A stretch of DNA of 64,000 bases from Photorhabdus heterorhabditis (lineage in GTDB: Bacteria > Pseudomonadota > Gammaproteobacteria > Enterobacterales > Enterobacteriaceae), in assembly GCF_018448905.1 (NCBI RefSeq), contig NZ_RCWA01000013.1, positions 1 through 64,000 of the forward strand, read 5' to 3'. Of the stretch, positions 1 through 9,909 are shown piece by piece (positions within the stretch are counted from its first letter, which is position 1; each line of letters begins with the position of its first letter). A program made the translations under genes and the position numbers. The notes under the pieces are model-generated. The model was not told the DNA's origin and did not search any database. It saw only the letters and a list, made by a program, of their open reading frames with translations.

Positions 1-2
1 TA

Positions 3-121
3 TGCCTGGCGGCGATAGCGCGGTGGTCCCACCTGACCCCATGCCGAACTCAGCAGTGAAACGCCGTAGCGCCGATGGTAGTGTGGGGTCTCCCCATGCG
101 AGAGTAGGACACTGCCAGGCT
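3..121 (+). rRNA. rrf: 5S ribosomal RNA
   Basis: Almost the whole stretch matches the enterobacterial 5S rRNA sequence, including the ends that pair with each other (GCCTGGC near position 4 and GCCAGGC at 114-120). It is the last gene of an rRNA operon whose 16S and 23S genes lie left of the window. The exact ends are placed by pairing and could be off by one or two bases. Confidence 0.95.
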
Positions 122-134
122 TTAAATCCGGTGA

Positions 135-165
135 ACCCCCTCAGCGTAAGCTGGGGGTGTTTGCG
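135..165 (+). terminator. Rho-independent terminator of the rRNA operon
   Basis: A GC-rich stem with C-run at 136-140 and G-run at 153-157 closes over a short GTAA loop, with a second stem portion CAGC/GCTG. It is followed by a T-rich stretch. It sits directly behind the 5S gene and would end the rRNA transcript. Confidence 0.75.
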
Positions 166-833
166 TTTGGGGGTCAGAGACGCGATGACATGTCGGCTCG
201 CCTGGGGTATCCTGCGCAGTTGAGCCGGTTTGAAGACACTCACGCGGTCAAACATTCGGATAATTGCCTGCACAATCGCTCATGGGACGGCTCACTGTAA
301 GGTAAAGCTTGAAGGCGGTTGTACAGAGAGAGTAAGAAGGTAAAGTTCGACATTGATATGGAATTAACTGATGTGGATGCAGAAGGCAGCTTAGCCGCTT
401 CAGAACTCTATTGGATGAGTAAATAACTTAAGCCGGTCACTTCAATTTATAGAAAATATATAATTAAATTATAAAGTTAATTCATTATTATGGTTTTCTT
501 TAAAAATATTATTTCGTGAAATAAGTAACATTGGATATTTCAGTGTTAAAAACAAATTTATAAGAATAATAATCTTAGTTATATCGTATGTGAAATTTTA
601 AAACAGTATATTGCCAGGGCAATATTCAACCAGTTAAAGTGGGTTTGTTAAATTGAATCGCAATTCGAGACTCAGTAGTCTGATAAATTTTTTGTGGGTG
701 ATAGCAGCAGGATTAATGACCACACTATTTAATCCTAAAGATGACTCTGAATGTACGTACCTCCAATGACATAAAATCCTCTGAAGTTATTCACTACAGA
801 GGATTTATAATATCATCGGCTTTATCGATTTAA
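166..833. other. Gene-poor stretch between rRNA operon and pssA
   Basis: No convincing gene is present. Two short reading frames on the plus strand were noted. One runs 358-426 (ATG, 22 codons; MELTDVDAEGS...) and is open upstream to 313, as if it were the tail of a decayed gene. The other runs 653-769 (TTG start, 38 codons) and has one hydrophobic segment (INFLWVIAAGLMTTLF). Neither has a good ribosome binding site. They may be relics or chance frames. Confidence 0.4.
774..806 (-). terminator. Terminator hairpin downstream of pssA
   Basis: A perfect 10-bp inverted repeat (AAATCCTCTG at 774-783, CAGAGGATTT at 797-806) lies just beyond the pssA stop. Read on the minus strand the stem ends in a short T-run. 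This fits an intrinsic terminator, possibly working in both directions. Confidence 0.6.
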
Positions 834-2189
834 TTATAAGATACGACTAATCAATTTGTCTACCCGGATGCGGCGTAAGCGACGAATAAGTTTACGTACT
901 TTGACTGGGTAAAGTTGGATACTATCTAATTCCTGATAATTGTTAATAATCGTAGTGTGAGTACGGATAAAATTCAGTTCTTTTGTACGCTGTTCTTGCA
1001 TTTCTTCATGAGGATCGTGGATAAGAATTGCATTTTCTAAATCTAGTCCCCAGGCGCGAGGATTAAGGTTATTTCCTGTAATCAACTGCCATTGATTATC
1101 CACCCACACACCTTTCAGATGATAGCTATTGTCACCATCTTTCCATAACCGTACAGTCAGTTGATCGCTGTCAACATAGAATTGTAGTCTGCTGATAAAA
1201 CGGCGCAGATTGATTTCATATAGATATGGCAATGCGCCGATAATTTTAAATGGTTCTTCTGGTGGAATATAAAAGTCATTGGCTGTTTTATCGCCAACAA
1301 TAATTTCCACTTGTTTACCCCGACGTAGCAGATGAATAATCAGTCGGACAATTACTGCTGGCAAGTTAAAATATGGAGTACAAATAATGAGTTTCTGTTC
1401 TGTACTGGCGATCAGATGGTTGATGGTTTTATTAAGAAGGTTTTTCTTCCCTAAACCAGCGATCGGAGTGACAGATAACTCATCGTTAGTTGCTTGGTTA
1501 TTAATCTGATAAGTGGTGTGTCGCAGAGAAAAACGAAGTTGACGGATCAGATTTTTAATTTCAGGGCTACGAGGGCGATTTTTACAATCCAGTTTCTGTA
1601 CAGCTTCTGCGGAGAGAATGTAATTATCAACAAACTGTTTCATTGCTTCTGCAAGTTTTGCATTGTGAAGTAGATGGTAGCGGTCATAGCGATATTTATC
1701 ATGTTGGTGGAGATAGACATCATTAATGCTCGCTCCGCTATAAACCACAGTATCGTCAAAGATAAAGCCTTTTAAATGTAAAACACCCAATGCCTCACGG
1801 GTATTTACGGGTACACCTAATACTGGAATTTTTATATCAGGATATGCTGCTGCCATAGAGCAATACCAGTCGGCATTCGTTGCCATTGCAGCAGCACCAA
1901 TTCGTCCACGTTGTGCCCGATGCCAGTCAACAAGGACTTTAATATCTAGTTCGGGGCGTTGTTGCTTAGCTGCATAAAGTGCATTAAGGATATCTTGCCC
2001 TGCGTTATCATTTTCCAGATAAAGGGAGATGATATAAATATGTTTTTCAGCGTTAGCAATTTTTTCCAGCAGGGTGCTGCGGAACACTTCGGGTTGATAA
2101 AGTGTTTTAACATCAGCAACTGACTGAGGTAGCTTAGGCAGTTGTGCAAGGTGCTGTTGGTGTTTAGCTTGTTTGAATTTAGACAACAT
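834..2189 (-). CDS. pssA: CDP-diacylglycerol--serine O-phosphatidyltransferase
   Basis: This enzyme condenses CDP-diacylglycerol with L-serine to give phosphatidylserine, the precursor of phosphatidylethanolamine. It is a peripheral membrane protein of the phospholipase D superfamily. Both HKD-type motifs are visible: HLKGFIFD near residue 138 and HLKGVWVD near residue 358. The 451-residue length equals that of E. coli PssA, and the C-terminal arginine-rich tail (RKLIRRLRRIR) is conserved. A GTG codon immediately precedes the ATG. I chose the ATG at 2189 because it gives the usual family length. The gene follows patZ on the same strand with 163 bp between them and ends at a hairpin. Confidence 0.97.
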   Translation of the reverse strand: MLSKFKQAKHQQHLAQLPKLPQSVADVKTLYQPEVFRSTLLEKIANAEKHIYIISLYLENDNAGQDILNALYAAKQQRPELDIKVLVDWHRAQRGRIGAAAMATNADWYCSMAAAYPDIKIPVLGVPVNTREALGVLHLKGFIFDDTVVYSGASINDVYLHQHDKYRYDRYHLLHNAKLAEAMKQFVDNYILSAEAVQKLDCKNRPRSPEIKNLIRQLRFSLRHTTYQINNQATNDELSVTPIAGLGKKNLLNKTINHLIASTEQKLIICTPYFNLPAVIVRLIIHLLRRGKQVEIIVGDKTANDFYIPPEEPFKIIGALPYLYEINLRRFISRLQFYVDSDQLTVRLWKDGDNSYHLKGVWVDNQWQLITGNNLNPRAWGLDLENAILIHDPHEEMQEQRTKELNFIRTHTTIINNYQELDSIQLYPVKVRKLIRRLRRIRVDKLISRIL

Positions 2190-2352
2190 CACAGTGCGCT
2201 TTTTCTCTTATGTTGGATGGCTGAAATACTACTATATAAAGCAATGAATCAAATGATCTGGCGATAATACCATTAGTCTGGCTAATTGTGAGCATGATTT
2301 GACGCTCTACTCTCTAATGATTCAAGTCTGTGCGATTCATCACGTAGTTGAT

Positions 2353-4995
2353 TTAAAGTTCAAGGGTTAAGTTTACAATACCATCTTCAAATTGAATATC
2401 TATGGTAAATCCCAGTTTCTTAGCGAGTTTTATCATAGTTCGATTTTCTGGCATGGTAATGGCGTTGAGGCGTCTTATGCCATGTTCTCGCGTATAATTA
2501 ATAAGTTTGGTCATAAGCTGATGCCCAAGGGTAATCCCTTTTAAATCAGAACGTACTAACACAGCAAATTCTGCTTCGACATTATCTGGGTCAGCTATGG
2601 CGCGAGTAACACCGATAATTTCTGGGTTGGTTTTAGGGTGATGCACGGCAACAAATGCCATTTCACGGTCGTAATCAATTTGGGTCATATTCGCTAGATC
2701 ATCGTGTGTGAATTCGCTAATTTCACTGAAATAGCGGTAATAGAGATCTTCTCTAGTGACCTGACCGATAAAATCTTTCAGCAATGGTTCATCTTCTGGC
2801 AAAATCGGACGCAGAAGGCATTCTGCACCACTTTTTAGTTTTATGGTTTCTTCTAGTTCGCTTGGATATGGGCGGATAGCCAATCTAGTTCTTGGGTCGC
2901 CTTCTATTGAAGACAATTCCATCGAAACATCCAATAGTGTGAATTCATCGCCAGAAGCTAGTAAAGGATGAATATCCAATCGTATGATCTGTGGGCAATC
3001 AAGTAATAGGTTGGATACTTGAACCAAAAGTCGGCTGAGTGCCAGCACATCTAGTGGTTGAAGAGAGCCTTTGAGCTTAATTTTTCTACTTTTAATGGCT
3101 TGAATAACTAAATATCGTGCTAATGCCATATTAAGAGGTGGCAATGCAACCGCTGCTTGTGTTTCCTGTAACCACTCTACACCACCTTCACCCAGCATAA
3201 TCAATGGGCCAAATACTTCATCTTGTTCTACTGCAATCCGCAATTCTTGCGCTCCAGCGCGGTTTGCCATGCTTTGAACTAACAATCCCTGAACTCTTGC
3301 TTGTGGAAAGTTTTGGTTGACTCGTTCGATAATTGCTTGAGCAGAAGCCCTGACTTCATCTGCATTTCGCAAATAGAGCATGACTCCCTGAACTTCTGAT
3401 TTATGTGGGATATCTGGTGATCGTAATTTCAGGGCGACAGGATAACCAATCTGTTGAGCAATACTGACTGCTTCATTACTGTCATGAGCAATCCATGTCG
3501 GAAGTGTATTGAGGCCATAGGCTTCCAGAATAGGTTGAACTTCATGGGTATCTAGACGAAAATTCTTTTGTTCTAGGGCTTGTTGTATGCACTGATGGGC
3601 GCGAGCTGTATTAGCGGTGATATTTGCTGGTAATGTTGGTGTCTCTGTTAATTGTTTCTGGTTGCGACGATATTCCACCATATGCATAAAAGCAGTCACA
3701 GCGCCTTCAGGGGTTCGGTAAGTTGGAATACCGGCTTCACTGAACAAACGGCGGGCTTCTTGTGACGAATATTCACCACACCAGTTGGTAAAGATAGTGA
3801 GCCATTTTCCCCGTGGATGTTGTCGGATTGTTTCAATCACTTTAGTTGCTGTATGAACGCCGGGAGCAATGGCGCTAGGTGAGTGAATAAGTAACAAGGC
3901 ATCATGGTCGTGGCTGTCCAACAACGGTTTTAGTGCTGTGATATAACGTTCCACGGTGGAGTCATCTCTTAAATCCAGCGGGTTATGTAAAGCGATAGTT
4001 TCTGGTAATTGTGTTTTCAATGCTTTCGTTGTTTCTTCTCCTAACGTCGCTAATTTACCGTTGCGGCGGAATAATTCATCCAGCGCCATTGCTGCTGGAG
4101 CTGCGCCATTACTGACGATAAACAATCGTTCTCCTCGTAAAGGTGACATATAACTTAATGTTTCTACAGCCGAAAACATTTCATGCGTGTCTTGTACCCG
4201 TAATAATCCAGCGCGCTGAATAGCAGCATCATAAGCAGCATCTAGATTTTGTTGCTCACCAAGTAATTTCTGTGCCCGCTTGGTACGACCACTTTTAACC
4301 ACAAGGATCGGTTTATTACGGGAAGCACTCCTGGATGCTGAAAGAAAACGACGGGCATCATGGATATGTTCAAGATAGAGCAAGATGGCGCTGGTTTTAT
4401 TGTCACGAGCCAGAAAATCAAGCAGATGATCAATATCAATATCGACACTATCGCCTAGCGCTATAAAGTAGGAAAATCCGACACCTCTGTGTTGTGCCCA
4501 GTCAAGAATGGTATTGGATACTGCTGCGGATTGAGAAATAAAGGCTAACTTCCCTTTGTGTATCGGAACCGGAGAAAAACTGGCGTTCAGTCCTTGCCAG
4601 GGTGCTAATAATCCCAAACTGTTTGGTCCGAGTAATCGGATACTATAGCGTTGGCAACACTGTCTTAGTTCGGCAAATTGGGATTTTGGTGAAGAAAGAA
4701 TAATAACTGTTTTACAACCTCGTTTCCCCAATTGCTCCAGACATTGCAAATTGCGGCTGTGATGAGTACAGATAACAGCCAAATCGGGTGTAATCGGTAA
4801 TTTATCTATTGAAGGATAGGCTAAAACCCCTTGAACGGAACTTTTATTTGGGGTTATCGGTAGTATTGGCCCGGCAAATCCTCCTGCGAGCAGGTTACGC
4901 ATCATAACTGAACCAGCTCGTTCTGGTTTTTCTGAAGCACCAATTACAGCAATGGATTTAGGGCGTAATAAAGCTTCAAGTCCTCGCTGGCTCAT
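2353..4995 (-). CDS. patZ: Protein lysine acetyltransferase, acyl-CoA synthetase-like plus GNAT (Pat/YfiQ)
   Basis: This is the large protein acetyltransferase that uses acetyl-CoA to acetylate lysines, for example on acetyl-CoA synthetase. The N-terminal two thirds are an NDP-forming acyl-CoA synthetase-like region: a CoA-binding fold from residue 10 (KSIAVIGAS), a ligase/CoA part, and an ATP-grasp-like part near residues 500-700. The C-terminal about 150 residues are a GNAT domain. The protein has 880 residues against 886 in E. coli. A TTG codon precedes the ATG. The ATG at 4995 is chosen because AAGGAG lies 7 nt upstream of it. It sits between tapT and pssA, as in E. coli. Confidence 0.95.
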   Translation of the reverse strand: MSQRGLEALLRPKSIAVIGASEKPERAGSVMMRNLLAGGFAGPILPITPNKSSVQGVLAYPSIDKLPITPDLAVICTHHSRNLQCLEQLGKRGCKTVIILSSPKSQFAELRQCCQRYSIRLLGPNSLGLLAPWQGLNASFSPVPIHKGKLAFISQSAAVSNTILDWAQHRGVGFSYFIALGDSVDIDIDHLLDFLARDNKTSAILLYLEHIHDARRFLSASRSASRNKPILVVKSGRTKRAQKLLGEQQNLDAAYDAAIQRAGLLRVQDTHEMFSAVETLSYMSPLRGERLFIVSNGAAPAAMALDELFRRNGKLATLGEETTKALKTQLPETIALHNPLDLRDDSTVERYITALKPLLDSHDHDALLLIHSPSAIAPGVHTATKVIETIRQHPRGKWLTIFTNWCGEYSSQEARRLFSEAGIPTYRTPEGAVTAFMHMVEYRRNQKQLTETPTLPANITANTARAHQCIQQALEQKNFRLDTHEVQPILEAYGLNTLPTWIAHDSNEAVSIAQQIGYPVALKLRSPDIPHKSEVQGVMLYLRNADEVRASAQAIIERVNQNFPQARVQGLLVQSMANRAGAQELRIAVEQDEVFGPLIMLGEGGVEWLQETQAAVALPPLNMALARYLVIQAIKSRKIKLKGSLQPLDVLALSRLLVQVSNLLLDCPQIIRLDIHPLLASGDEFTLLDVSMELSSIEGDPRTRLAIRPYPSELEETIKLKSGAECLLRPILPEDEPLLKDFIGQVTREDLYYRYFSEISEFTHDDLANMTQIDYDREMAFVAVHHPKTNPEIIGVTRAIADPDNVEAEFAVLVRSDLKGITLGHQLMTKLINYTREHGIRRLNAITMPENRTMIKLAKKLGFTIDIQFEDGIVNLTLEL

Positions 4996-5062
4996 CAAGA
5001 GGCTCCTTAATTAGCGATTAATGTTGACAACTGTAGCGGATTTTTCCGGCAATTGCTGTGAT

Positions 5063-5737
5063 TTACGCTCTTGGATGATGAGGTTTACCTGCCAGATATT
5101 GCTGATGGAAATAGCTAAAATGAGTGAGCAGTTGCTGAGAAGCTGTTATGTCTCCAGCTTGTTCCAGAATGATAGCTGCCACTTCTGCGGTACAGAGTTG
5201 TTCTTCTCTGGCTGACATCCGTAATAAATAATTTGTTTTTGCGGCGCTGTTAACGGATAACAATGGAATATTATCCAGATAAGGGCTTTTACGGAAAATT
5301 TTCCTAGCTTCCGGCCATGTACTATCTAACATAATAAATAACGGTGGCTTACTATCAATAGGAATATGCCGATAAACTTTACGCGGTGGTTGAGCATAGT
5401 TTTCCGGAAATATCAGATAGGGCTGACGAGAAGGATCGTGGATTACAGCCAGCATTTTTGGATCAGGTGTGGTTCTTGACCAAAGAAAAGCTTGCGTATC
5501 AGGAAGAATGTCAGCAATCAGTTTACCTGTGTTACTCGGTTTCATTGGCTCGGTATCAAACATGATAAGACAAAAGCGGCTGGTAGCATTTACCGGTTTG
5601 ATTGTATCGCACAAGCAGTTTTTTTGTGGCAGCAGGCAGTAAGAGCAACGTTCTATACGGCAACCACGGGCACGAAAGGGGCGAGTGGAACGAGCAAGGC
5701 GTTGTTGGCGCAGTTGGAAGACAGCATTATCATTCAT
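5063..5737 (-). CDS. tapT: tRNA-uridine aminocarboxypropyltransferase (DTW domain)
   Basis: This protein is homologous to E. coli YfiP/TapT, which makes acp3U at position 47 of tRNA variable loops from S-adenosylmethionine. The family-defining DxTW motif is present as LDSTWPEA near residue 139. An N-terminal cysteine cluster (CSYCLLPQKNCLCD) probably binds metal. Length is 224 residues, close to the E. coli protein. It lies 67 bp upstream of patZ on the same strand, the conserved enterobacterial order, so the two are probably cotranscribed. It is divergent from yfiF. Confidence 0.93.
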   Translation of the reverse strand: MNDNAVFQLRQQRLARSTRPFRARGCRIERCSYCLLPQKNCLCDTIKPVNATSRFCLIMFDTEPMKPSNTGKLIADILPDTQAFLWSRTTPDPKMLAVIHDPSRQPYLIFPENYAQPPRKVYRHIPIDSKPPLFIMLDSTWPEARKIFRKSPYLDNIPLLSVNSAAKTNYLLRMSAREEQLCTAEVAAIILEQAGDITASQQLLTHFSYFHQQYLAGKPHHPRA

Positions 5738-5874
5738 AAATCAGGAACCTGGGTCCTTCAGGCAATAAGGCGAGAAAAAATTGAGGGCACATTTTAATGG
5801 ATTGTGGTTGTCAGAGGTAGCTTACTATGCGCACATCAGGTAATCTTCGCGCCATAAAGTAGTTGGAGAAACGA

Positions 5875-6891
5875 ATGAACGATTCATATAGTGGTAAAAA
5901 TGGCAAAGTCAAAGTGATGTATGTCCGTAGTGAGGACAAGAATGACAGCCGCAGCAATAACAAACGTCCGTCAGGCAAAGGACGCGATCAAGGTCAGAGT
6001 CGTAGGAACAATGAGCGATCATCCCATTCTCCGCGTGTTACTGAGCGTGAAAGATCACCCTGGAAAACAGTTTCACGCCCTGAGAGTGATTCTTTAGCGC
6101 CAGAGCATAATGGTATCAGTGGGAAAAGTCAGATTGACCATGAGCAACTCCGCCGTCAGAGAATGGAAGAAACTCGGATTTATGGTGAAAATGCTTGTCA
6201 GGCGATGTTTAAAAACCGGTCTGAAGCGATAGTTCGAGCCTGGTTTGTTGAGTCAGTGACACCACGTTTCCGTAATGCTCTGAAATGGATGGCTGCTAAC
6301 CGCAAAGCTTATCATGTTGTGGATGAAGCTGAACTAACAAAAGTGTCAGGCACGGAACATCATGGTGGTGTTTGTTTTCTGATTAAAAAACGTAATGGTT
6401 TGGATGTAGAAACTTACCTGAAAGATGCTCCGGTAAAAGATTGTGTTTTAGCTCTTGAAGATGTGGGTAACCCTCATAATATTGGTGCCATTATGCGAAG
6501 CTGTGCACATTTTGGCGTGCGGGGAGTAATTTTGCAGGATGTAGCCTTGTTGGAGTCTGGTGCGGCTATCCGTACAGCGGAAGGTGGTGCAGAACATATT
6601 AAAGGCATTGATGCTGATAGCTTGACGACTACACTGAATAAATTTCGCAAAGCCGGTTACACTATTGTGACTACGTCTAGCCATAAGGGGAGTACCAATT
6701 TAGCTAAAGCTGAATTGCCTGAAAAAATGGTTTTAGTACTTGGTCAAGAACGTGATGGCCTGAGTGACAGTGCCTGGGAACATGGTGATATGAGCCTGTT
6801 CGTTGGTGGTACAGGTTTGGTTGAAAGCCTGAATGTTTCTGTTGCAACTGGCATTATGCTGGCTGAATGGTGGCGACAGAATAAAGCCTGA
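5875..6891 (+). CDS. yfiF: SpoU-family RNA 2'-O-methyltransferase homologue YfiF
   Basis: This is a TrmH/SpoU (SPOUT) methyltransferase-like protein of 338 residues. The first about 90 residues are polar and basic, probably disordered and RNA-binding. Next comes a substrate-binding domain (about 100-175). The C-terminal SPOUT domain has [22 protein letters not shown] and [11 protein letters not shown], the three SpoU motifs. The E. coli homologue has no firmly assigned target that I can recall. An upstream in-frame TTG at 5863 is rejected because GGAGAA lies 6 nt before the ATG at 5875. A terminator follows directly. Confidence 0.92.
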   Translation: MNDSYSGKNGKVKVMYVRSEDKNDSRSNNKRPSGKGRDQGQSRRNNERSSHSPRVTERERSPWKTVSRPESDSLAPEHNGISGKSQIDHEQLRRQRMEETRIYGENACQAMFKNRSEAIVRAWFVESVTPRFRNALKWMAANRKAYHVVDEAELTKVSGTEHHGGVCFLIKKRNGLDVETYLKDAPVKDCVLALEDVGNPHNIGAIMRSCAHFGVRGVILQDVALLESGAAIRTAEGGAEHIKGIDADSLTTTLNKFRKAGYTIVTTSSHKGSTNLAKAELPEKMVLVLGQERDGLSDSAWEHGDMSLFVGGTGLVESLNVSVATGIMLAEWWRQNKA

Positions 6892-6900
6892 TCGTAAAAG

Positions 6901-6926
6901 CGGGAGCGATAGTGCTCCCGTTTCGT
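6901..6926 (+). terminator. Terminator after yfiF, shared with emrB
   Basis: CGGGAGC (6901-6907) pairs with GCTCCCG (6914-6920) and is followed by TTTCGTT. It is preceded by TAAAAG, so on the minus strand it also gives a short T-run. It lies between the convergent yfiF and emrB genes and may terminate both. Confidence 0.75.
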
Positions 6927-6936
6927 TATTTAAGAT

Positions 6937-8478
6937 TCAGTGAGCTCCGCTAATACCTTCTTTACTACCTTGTGTGAATGGCGGCTTAGCCAGCCAAACA
7001 AGCATGATCAAAATCAGGAATACGCCGGCGGAGAGCCAGAAAATTTCATTTGCTGAAATGATGAGTCCCTGATGGGTAATCTCTTTTGCCAGATAAGCAG
7101 AAATTTGCTGGTTATTCATTCCCAGTGCCGATAGTTGTTGATAGATTTGTTGAGTATCAAAGCCATAAGGATTGATGTATTCAGTAAAATGAGAGTGATG
7201 CATTGATTCGCGCTGAGTCCACATGGTTGTCGTTATTGATGTTCCTATTGACCCAGCCAATGTACGAATAAAATTCGATAGGCTAGATGCAGATGCCACT
7301 CGCTCTGGTGGTAAACCGGAAAGGGTAATGGTTGTTAATGGCATAAAAAAGCAGGCAATAGCAAAACCCTGAATAAATTGAGGCCATGCGGCGGCGGCAA
7401 AATCCATGCCTGGTTCGAATGTATATGCACGCCAGTAATAACAAATAGCGTAAACAACAAAGCTAAATGTCACTATGTAGCGCATATCTATTCTATTACT
7501 GAACTTACCGATTAGCGGAGATATTATCAATGGCAGCAACCCTACGGGTGCAGCGGCAAGACCTGCCCAAGTTGCGGTATAGCCAAACACTTCTTGTAAT
7601 AACTGAGGTAACAAAACAATTGTGCCAAAGTAGAGTAAATAGGCCAAACTTAAACAGAAGCAGCCAATGGTAAAGTTGCGCTCTTTAAATAGTGACAGGT
7701 CAATAATTGGGTTGTCATCGGTCAATTCCCATACCGTCAGGAATATCAATGTGATTACGGCTATCACAGCCAATACGATAATTTCTGTAGAATTAAACCA
7801 GTCCAGATCTTTTCCTTGATCCAACATGATTTGTAAACAACCCACGCCGATAACCAGCAATAGGAGTCCGATTGTATCGATAGGTTTGATTTCTGTTTGA
7901 GTTTCACGTCCTTTTAGGGTTTGCATAGCAATCAAAATAACTGCGATACCAATAGGAACGTTGATAAAGAAAATCCATCCCCAATGATAGTTATCACTGA
8001 TGTAACCACCCAATATAGGACCAAAAATCGGGGCGACAATAATAGTAATTGACCATAATGCCAGCGCCATATTTCCTTTGGCTGGTGGATAATTGTTCAG
8101 TAGTAGGCTTTGTGAAAGAGGAATAAGAGGACCTGCCACTAATCCTTGAATGACCCGGAAGAAGATTAGCATCTCAAGACTGTTGGAAATACCACATAGC
8201 CAAGAAGATATGGCAAATAAGGCTGTTGACCAGATGAATAGTTTAACTTCACCGATGCGTTTTGCCAGCCACCCAGTAATTGGAATTGAAATCGCGTTAG
8301 CAACACCAAAAGAGGTAATTACCCAAATCCCCTGAGAATTTGATGATCCCAGATTACCTGCGATAGTGGGTATTGCCACGTTAGCGATTGTAGAATCCAA
8401 AACTTGCATAAAAGTTGCTAGGGATAACGCAATAGTCATCCATGCAAGTTTAGCGCCTGTAAGTGGCGGTCTTGTCAC
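6937..8478 (-). CDS. emrB: Multidrug efflux MFS transporter, EmrB subunit
   Basis: This is a DHA2-family drug:H+ antiporter of the inner membrane. With EmrA and an outer-membrane channel of the TolC type it forms a tripartite pump that exports hydrophobic toxicants. The 513 residues hold about 14 hydrophobic segments. The N-terminal segment contains the family motif LDSTIANVAIPTI, and GWIFFINVPIGI is the typical motif C-like stretch. Length and sequence match E. coli EmrB. It follows emrA after 14 bp and is the last gene of emrRAB. Confidence 0.95.
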   Translation of the reverse strand: MTRPPLTGAKLAWMTIALSLATFMQVLDSTIANVAIPTIAGNLGSSNSQGIWVITSFGVANAISIPITGWLAKRIGEVKLFIWSTALFAISSWLCGISNSLEMLIFFRVIQGLVAGPLIPLSQSLLLNNYPPAKGNMALALWSITIIVAPIFGPILGGYISDNYHWGWIFFINVPIGIAVILIAMQTLKGRETQTEIKPIDTIGLLLLVIGVGCLQIMLDQGKDLDWFNSTEIIVLAVIAVITLIFLTVWELTDDNPIIDLSLFKERNFTIGCFCLSLAYLLYFGTIVLLPQLLQEVFGYTATWAGLAAAPVGLLPLIISPLIGKFSNRIDMRYIVTFSFVVYAICYYWRAYTFEPGMDFAAAAWPQFIQGFAIACFFMPLTTITLSGLPPERVASASSLSNFIRTLAGSIGTSITTTMWTQRESMHHSHFTEYINPYGFDTQQIYQQLSALGMNNQQISAYLAKEITHQGLIISANEIFWLSAGVFLILIMLVWLAKPPFTQGSKEGISGAH

Positions 8479-8492
8479 TTTGGCCTCCGGTA

Positions 8493-9671
8493 TTATTTTC
8501 CAGAATTGTTGTTAATTATGTCGGTGACTATTTTATTTGCCGGAGACATATCTATTTCCAGAGCCGTTGTGTGATAAGCCGATTTAGTGCGTGTTCTGTC
8601 TGATAGAACCTGTCCATCGGAATGAGTGGTATCTACCCTTACTTTAGTCGATAGACCGATGCGCAATGGATATTTCTCTAGTTGTTCAGGGTTCAGTTCA
8701 ATGCGAACAGGTAAGCGCTGAATAACCTTAATCCAATTGCCACTGGCATTTTGAGCTGGCAGCAAAGAGAAGGCGCTTCCGGTACCCATATCAAGCCCAG
8801 CGATTTTGCCATTAAATGTCTTGTCTTTACCGTAAAAATCACTGGTGATTTCTACGGGTTGACCAATACGCATGTCAGCGAGTTGAGTCTCTTTGAAGTT
8901 AGCTTCAATCCACATATCGTTTGCTGGGATTATTGCCATTAGGGGAGTATTTTTATTGATTTGTGCCCCAATTTGTACACTGCGACGTGAGACATAGCCA
9001 TCAATTGGGCTGACTATTTTGGTGCGTTGCAATGTCAACCAGGTATTGCGAACTTCCGTTGCAGCTTGTTCAACTGCGGGTTGTTTTTCTAAAGGGGTGT
9101 TCAGAATAATTGCCTGATTCGCGTTATATTGTTCGATAGCGACATCCAATGCAGATTGGGAGCTAGCAACCGCTTCTCGCGCATGTTGTAATTCTTCTTT
9201 ACCAATGACTTTCTGAGCACCAAGTACTTCACGGCGACTGAGATCACTTTGAGTTCGGGTCAACTCAGAGCGGCGCAGGGCAATATTAGCCTGATATTGT
9301 TTACTGTTAATCATCTGCTGATGAGTTTGGCGGACACTGCTGGCTAGTACTGTTTTCGCTTTTTCCAGTGCTAATTCTGCATCACGAGGATCGAGTTGTA
9401 CCAGCACACTACCGCTTTTCACAAAGTCAGTGTTATCGAAGTTAACGGTGATTACGCTGCCAGCAACTTGCGACATAATTTGAATTTGGTTGCCTGTAAC
9501 GTAGGCATTGTCTGTTTCTTGATGATGGCGTAAGGCGATAAGCCAATAAAAAAAGTAGGCAATGCCAAGTAAGGTAAAGACAAGAGTCAGTGACACTAAG
9601 GCGCGACTGCGCCGTCTTTTTTTGCTATGGATTGGGCTTTGTGGTGCTTGTACTTTCTCATTTGCACTCAT
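8493..9671 (-). CDS. emrA: Multidrug efflux periplasmic adaptor EmrA
   Basis: This is a membrane fusion protein of the HlyD/EmrA type with 392 residues. It has a basic N-terminus (KKRRRSR) and one membrane anchor at about residues 25-47. Next come a biotinyl-lipoyl-like half (TDNAYVTGNQIQIMSQVAG), a long coiled-coil hairpin (about 95-210), the second lipoyl half (IVSPIDGYVS) and a beta-barrel domain. It links EmrB to the outer-membrane channel. The start at 9671 lies 238 bp from emrR, an unusually roomy spacing that contains a large hairpin. Confidence 0.95.
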   Translation of the reverse strand: MSANEKVQAPQSPIHSKKRRRSRALVSLTLVFTLLGIAYFFYWLIALRHHQETDNAYVTGNQIQIMSQVAGSVITVNFDNTDFVKSGSVLVQLDPRDAELALEKAKTVLASSVRQTHQQMINSKQYQANIALRRSELTRTQSDLSRREVLGAQKVIGKEELQHAREAVASSQSALDVAIEQYNANQAIILNTPLEKQPAVEQAATEVRNTWLTLQRTKIVSPIDGYVSRRSVQIGAQINKNTPLMAIIPANDMWIEANFKETQLADMRIGQPVEITSDFYGKDKTFNGKIAGLDMGTGSAFSLLPAQNASGNWIKVIQRLPVRIELNPEQLEKYPLRIGLSTKVRVDTTHSDGQVLSDRTRTKSAYHTTALEIDMSPANKIVTDIINNNSGK

Positions 9672-9723
9672 AGTAAATCCCCGTGCTTGTTATTTTCTTC
9701 CGGTAACTACCATTTCTCAGGAT

Positions 9724-9764
9724 CACTTTTCCAGTAGCGCTATATCATCACTACTGGAAAGGTG
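9724..9764 (-). repeat. Long hairpin in the emrR-emrA intergenic region
   Basis: Fourteen bases (9724-9737) pair with 9751-9764 around a 13-nt loop with one G-T mismatch. The arms read CACTTTTCCAGTAG and CTACTGGAAAGGTG. No T-run follows on the minus strand, so it is not a typical terminator. It would lie in the transcript between emrR and emrA and could affect mRNA stability or the emrR:emrAB ratio. It could also be a protein-binding dyad. Confidence 0.55.
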
Positions 9765-9909
9765 AATTACACAAAGTCCAATGTTATCGAAGAATAAGAG
9801 TTAGCTTTTTGCAGAATAGATCATATTGGCTAACAAGAAAGTTTTTTCGAACAATTTAACCAGGAAAGTGTTGCTTGGATAAAAAATGTTCGATTAAACG
9901 ACAAGCTAT

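Noticed and set aside
2-223. 73-codon plus-strand frame at the window start
   Set aside because: It runs through the 5S rRNA gene and its terminator.
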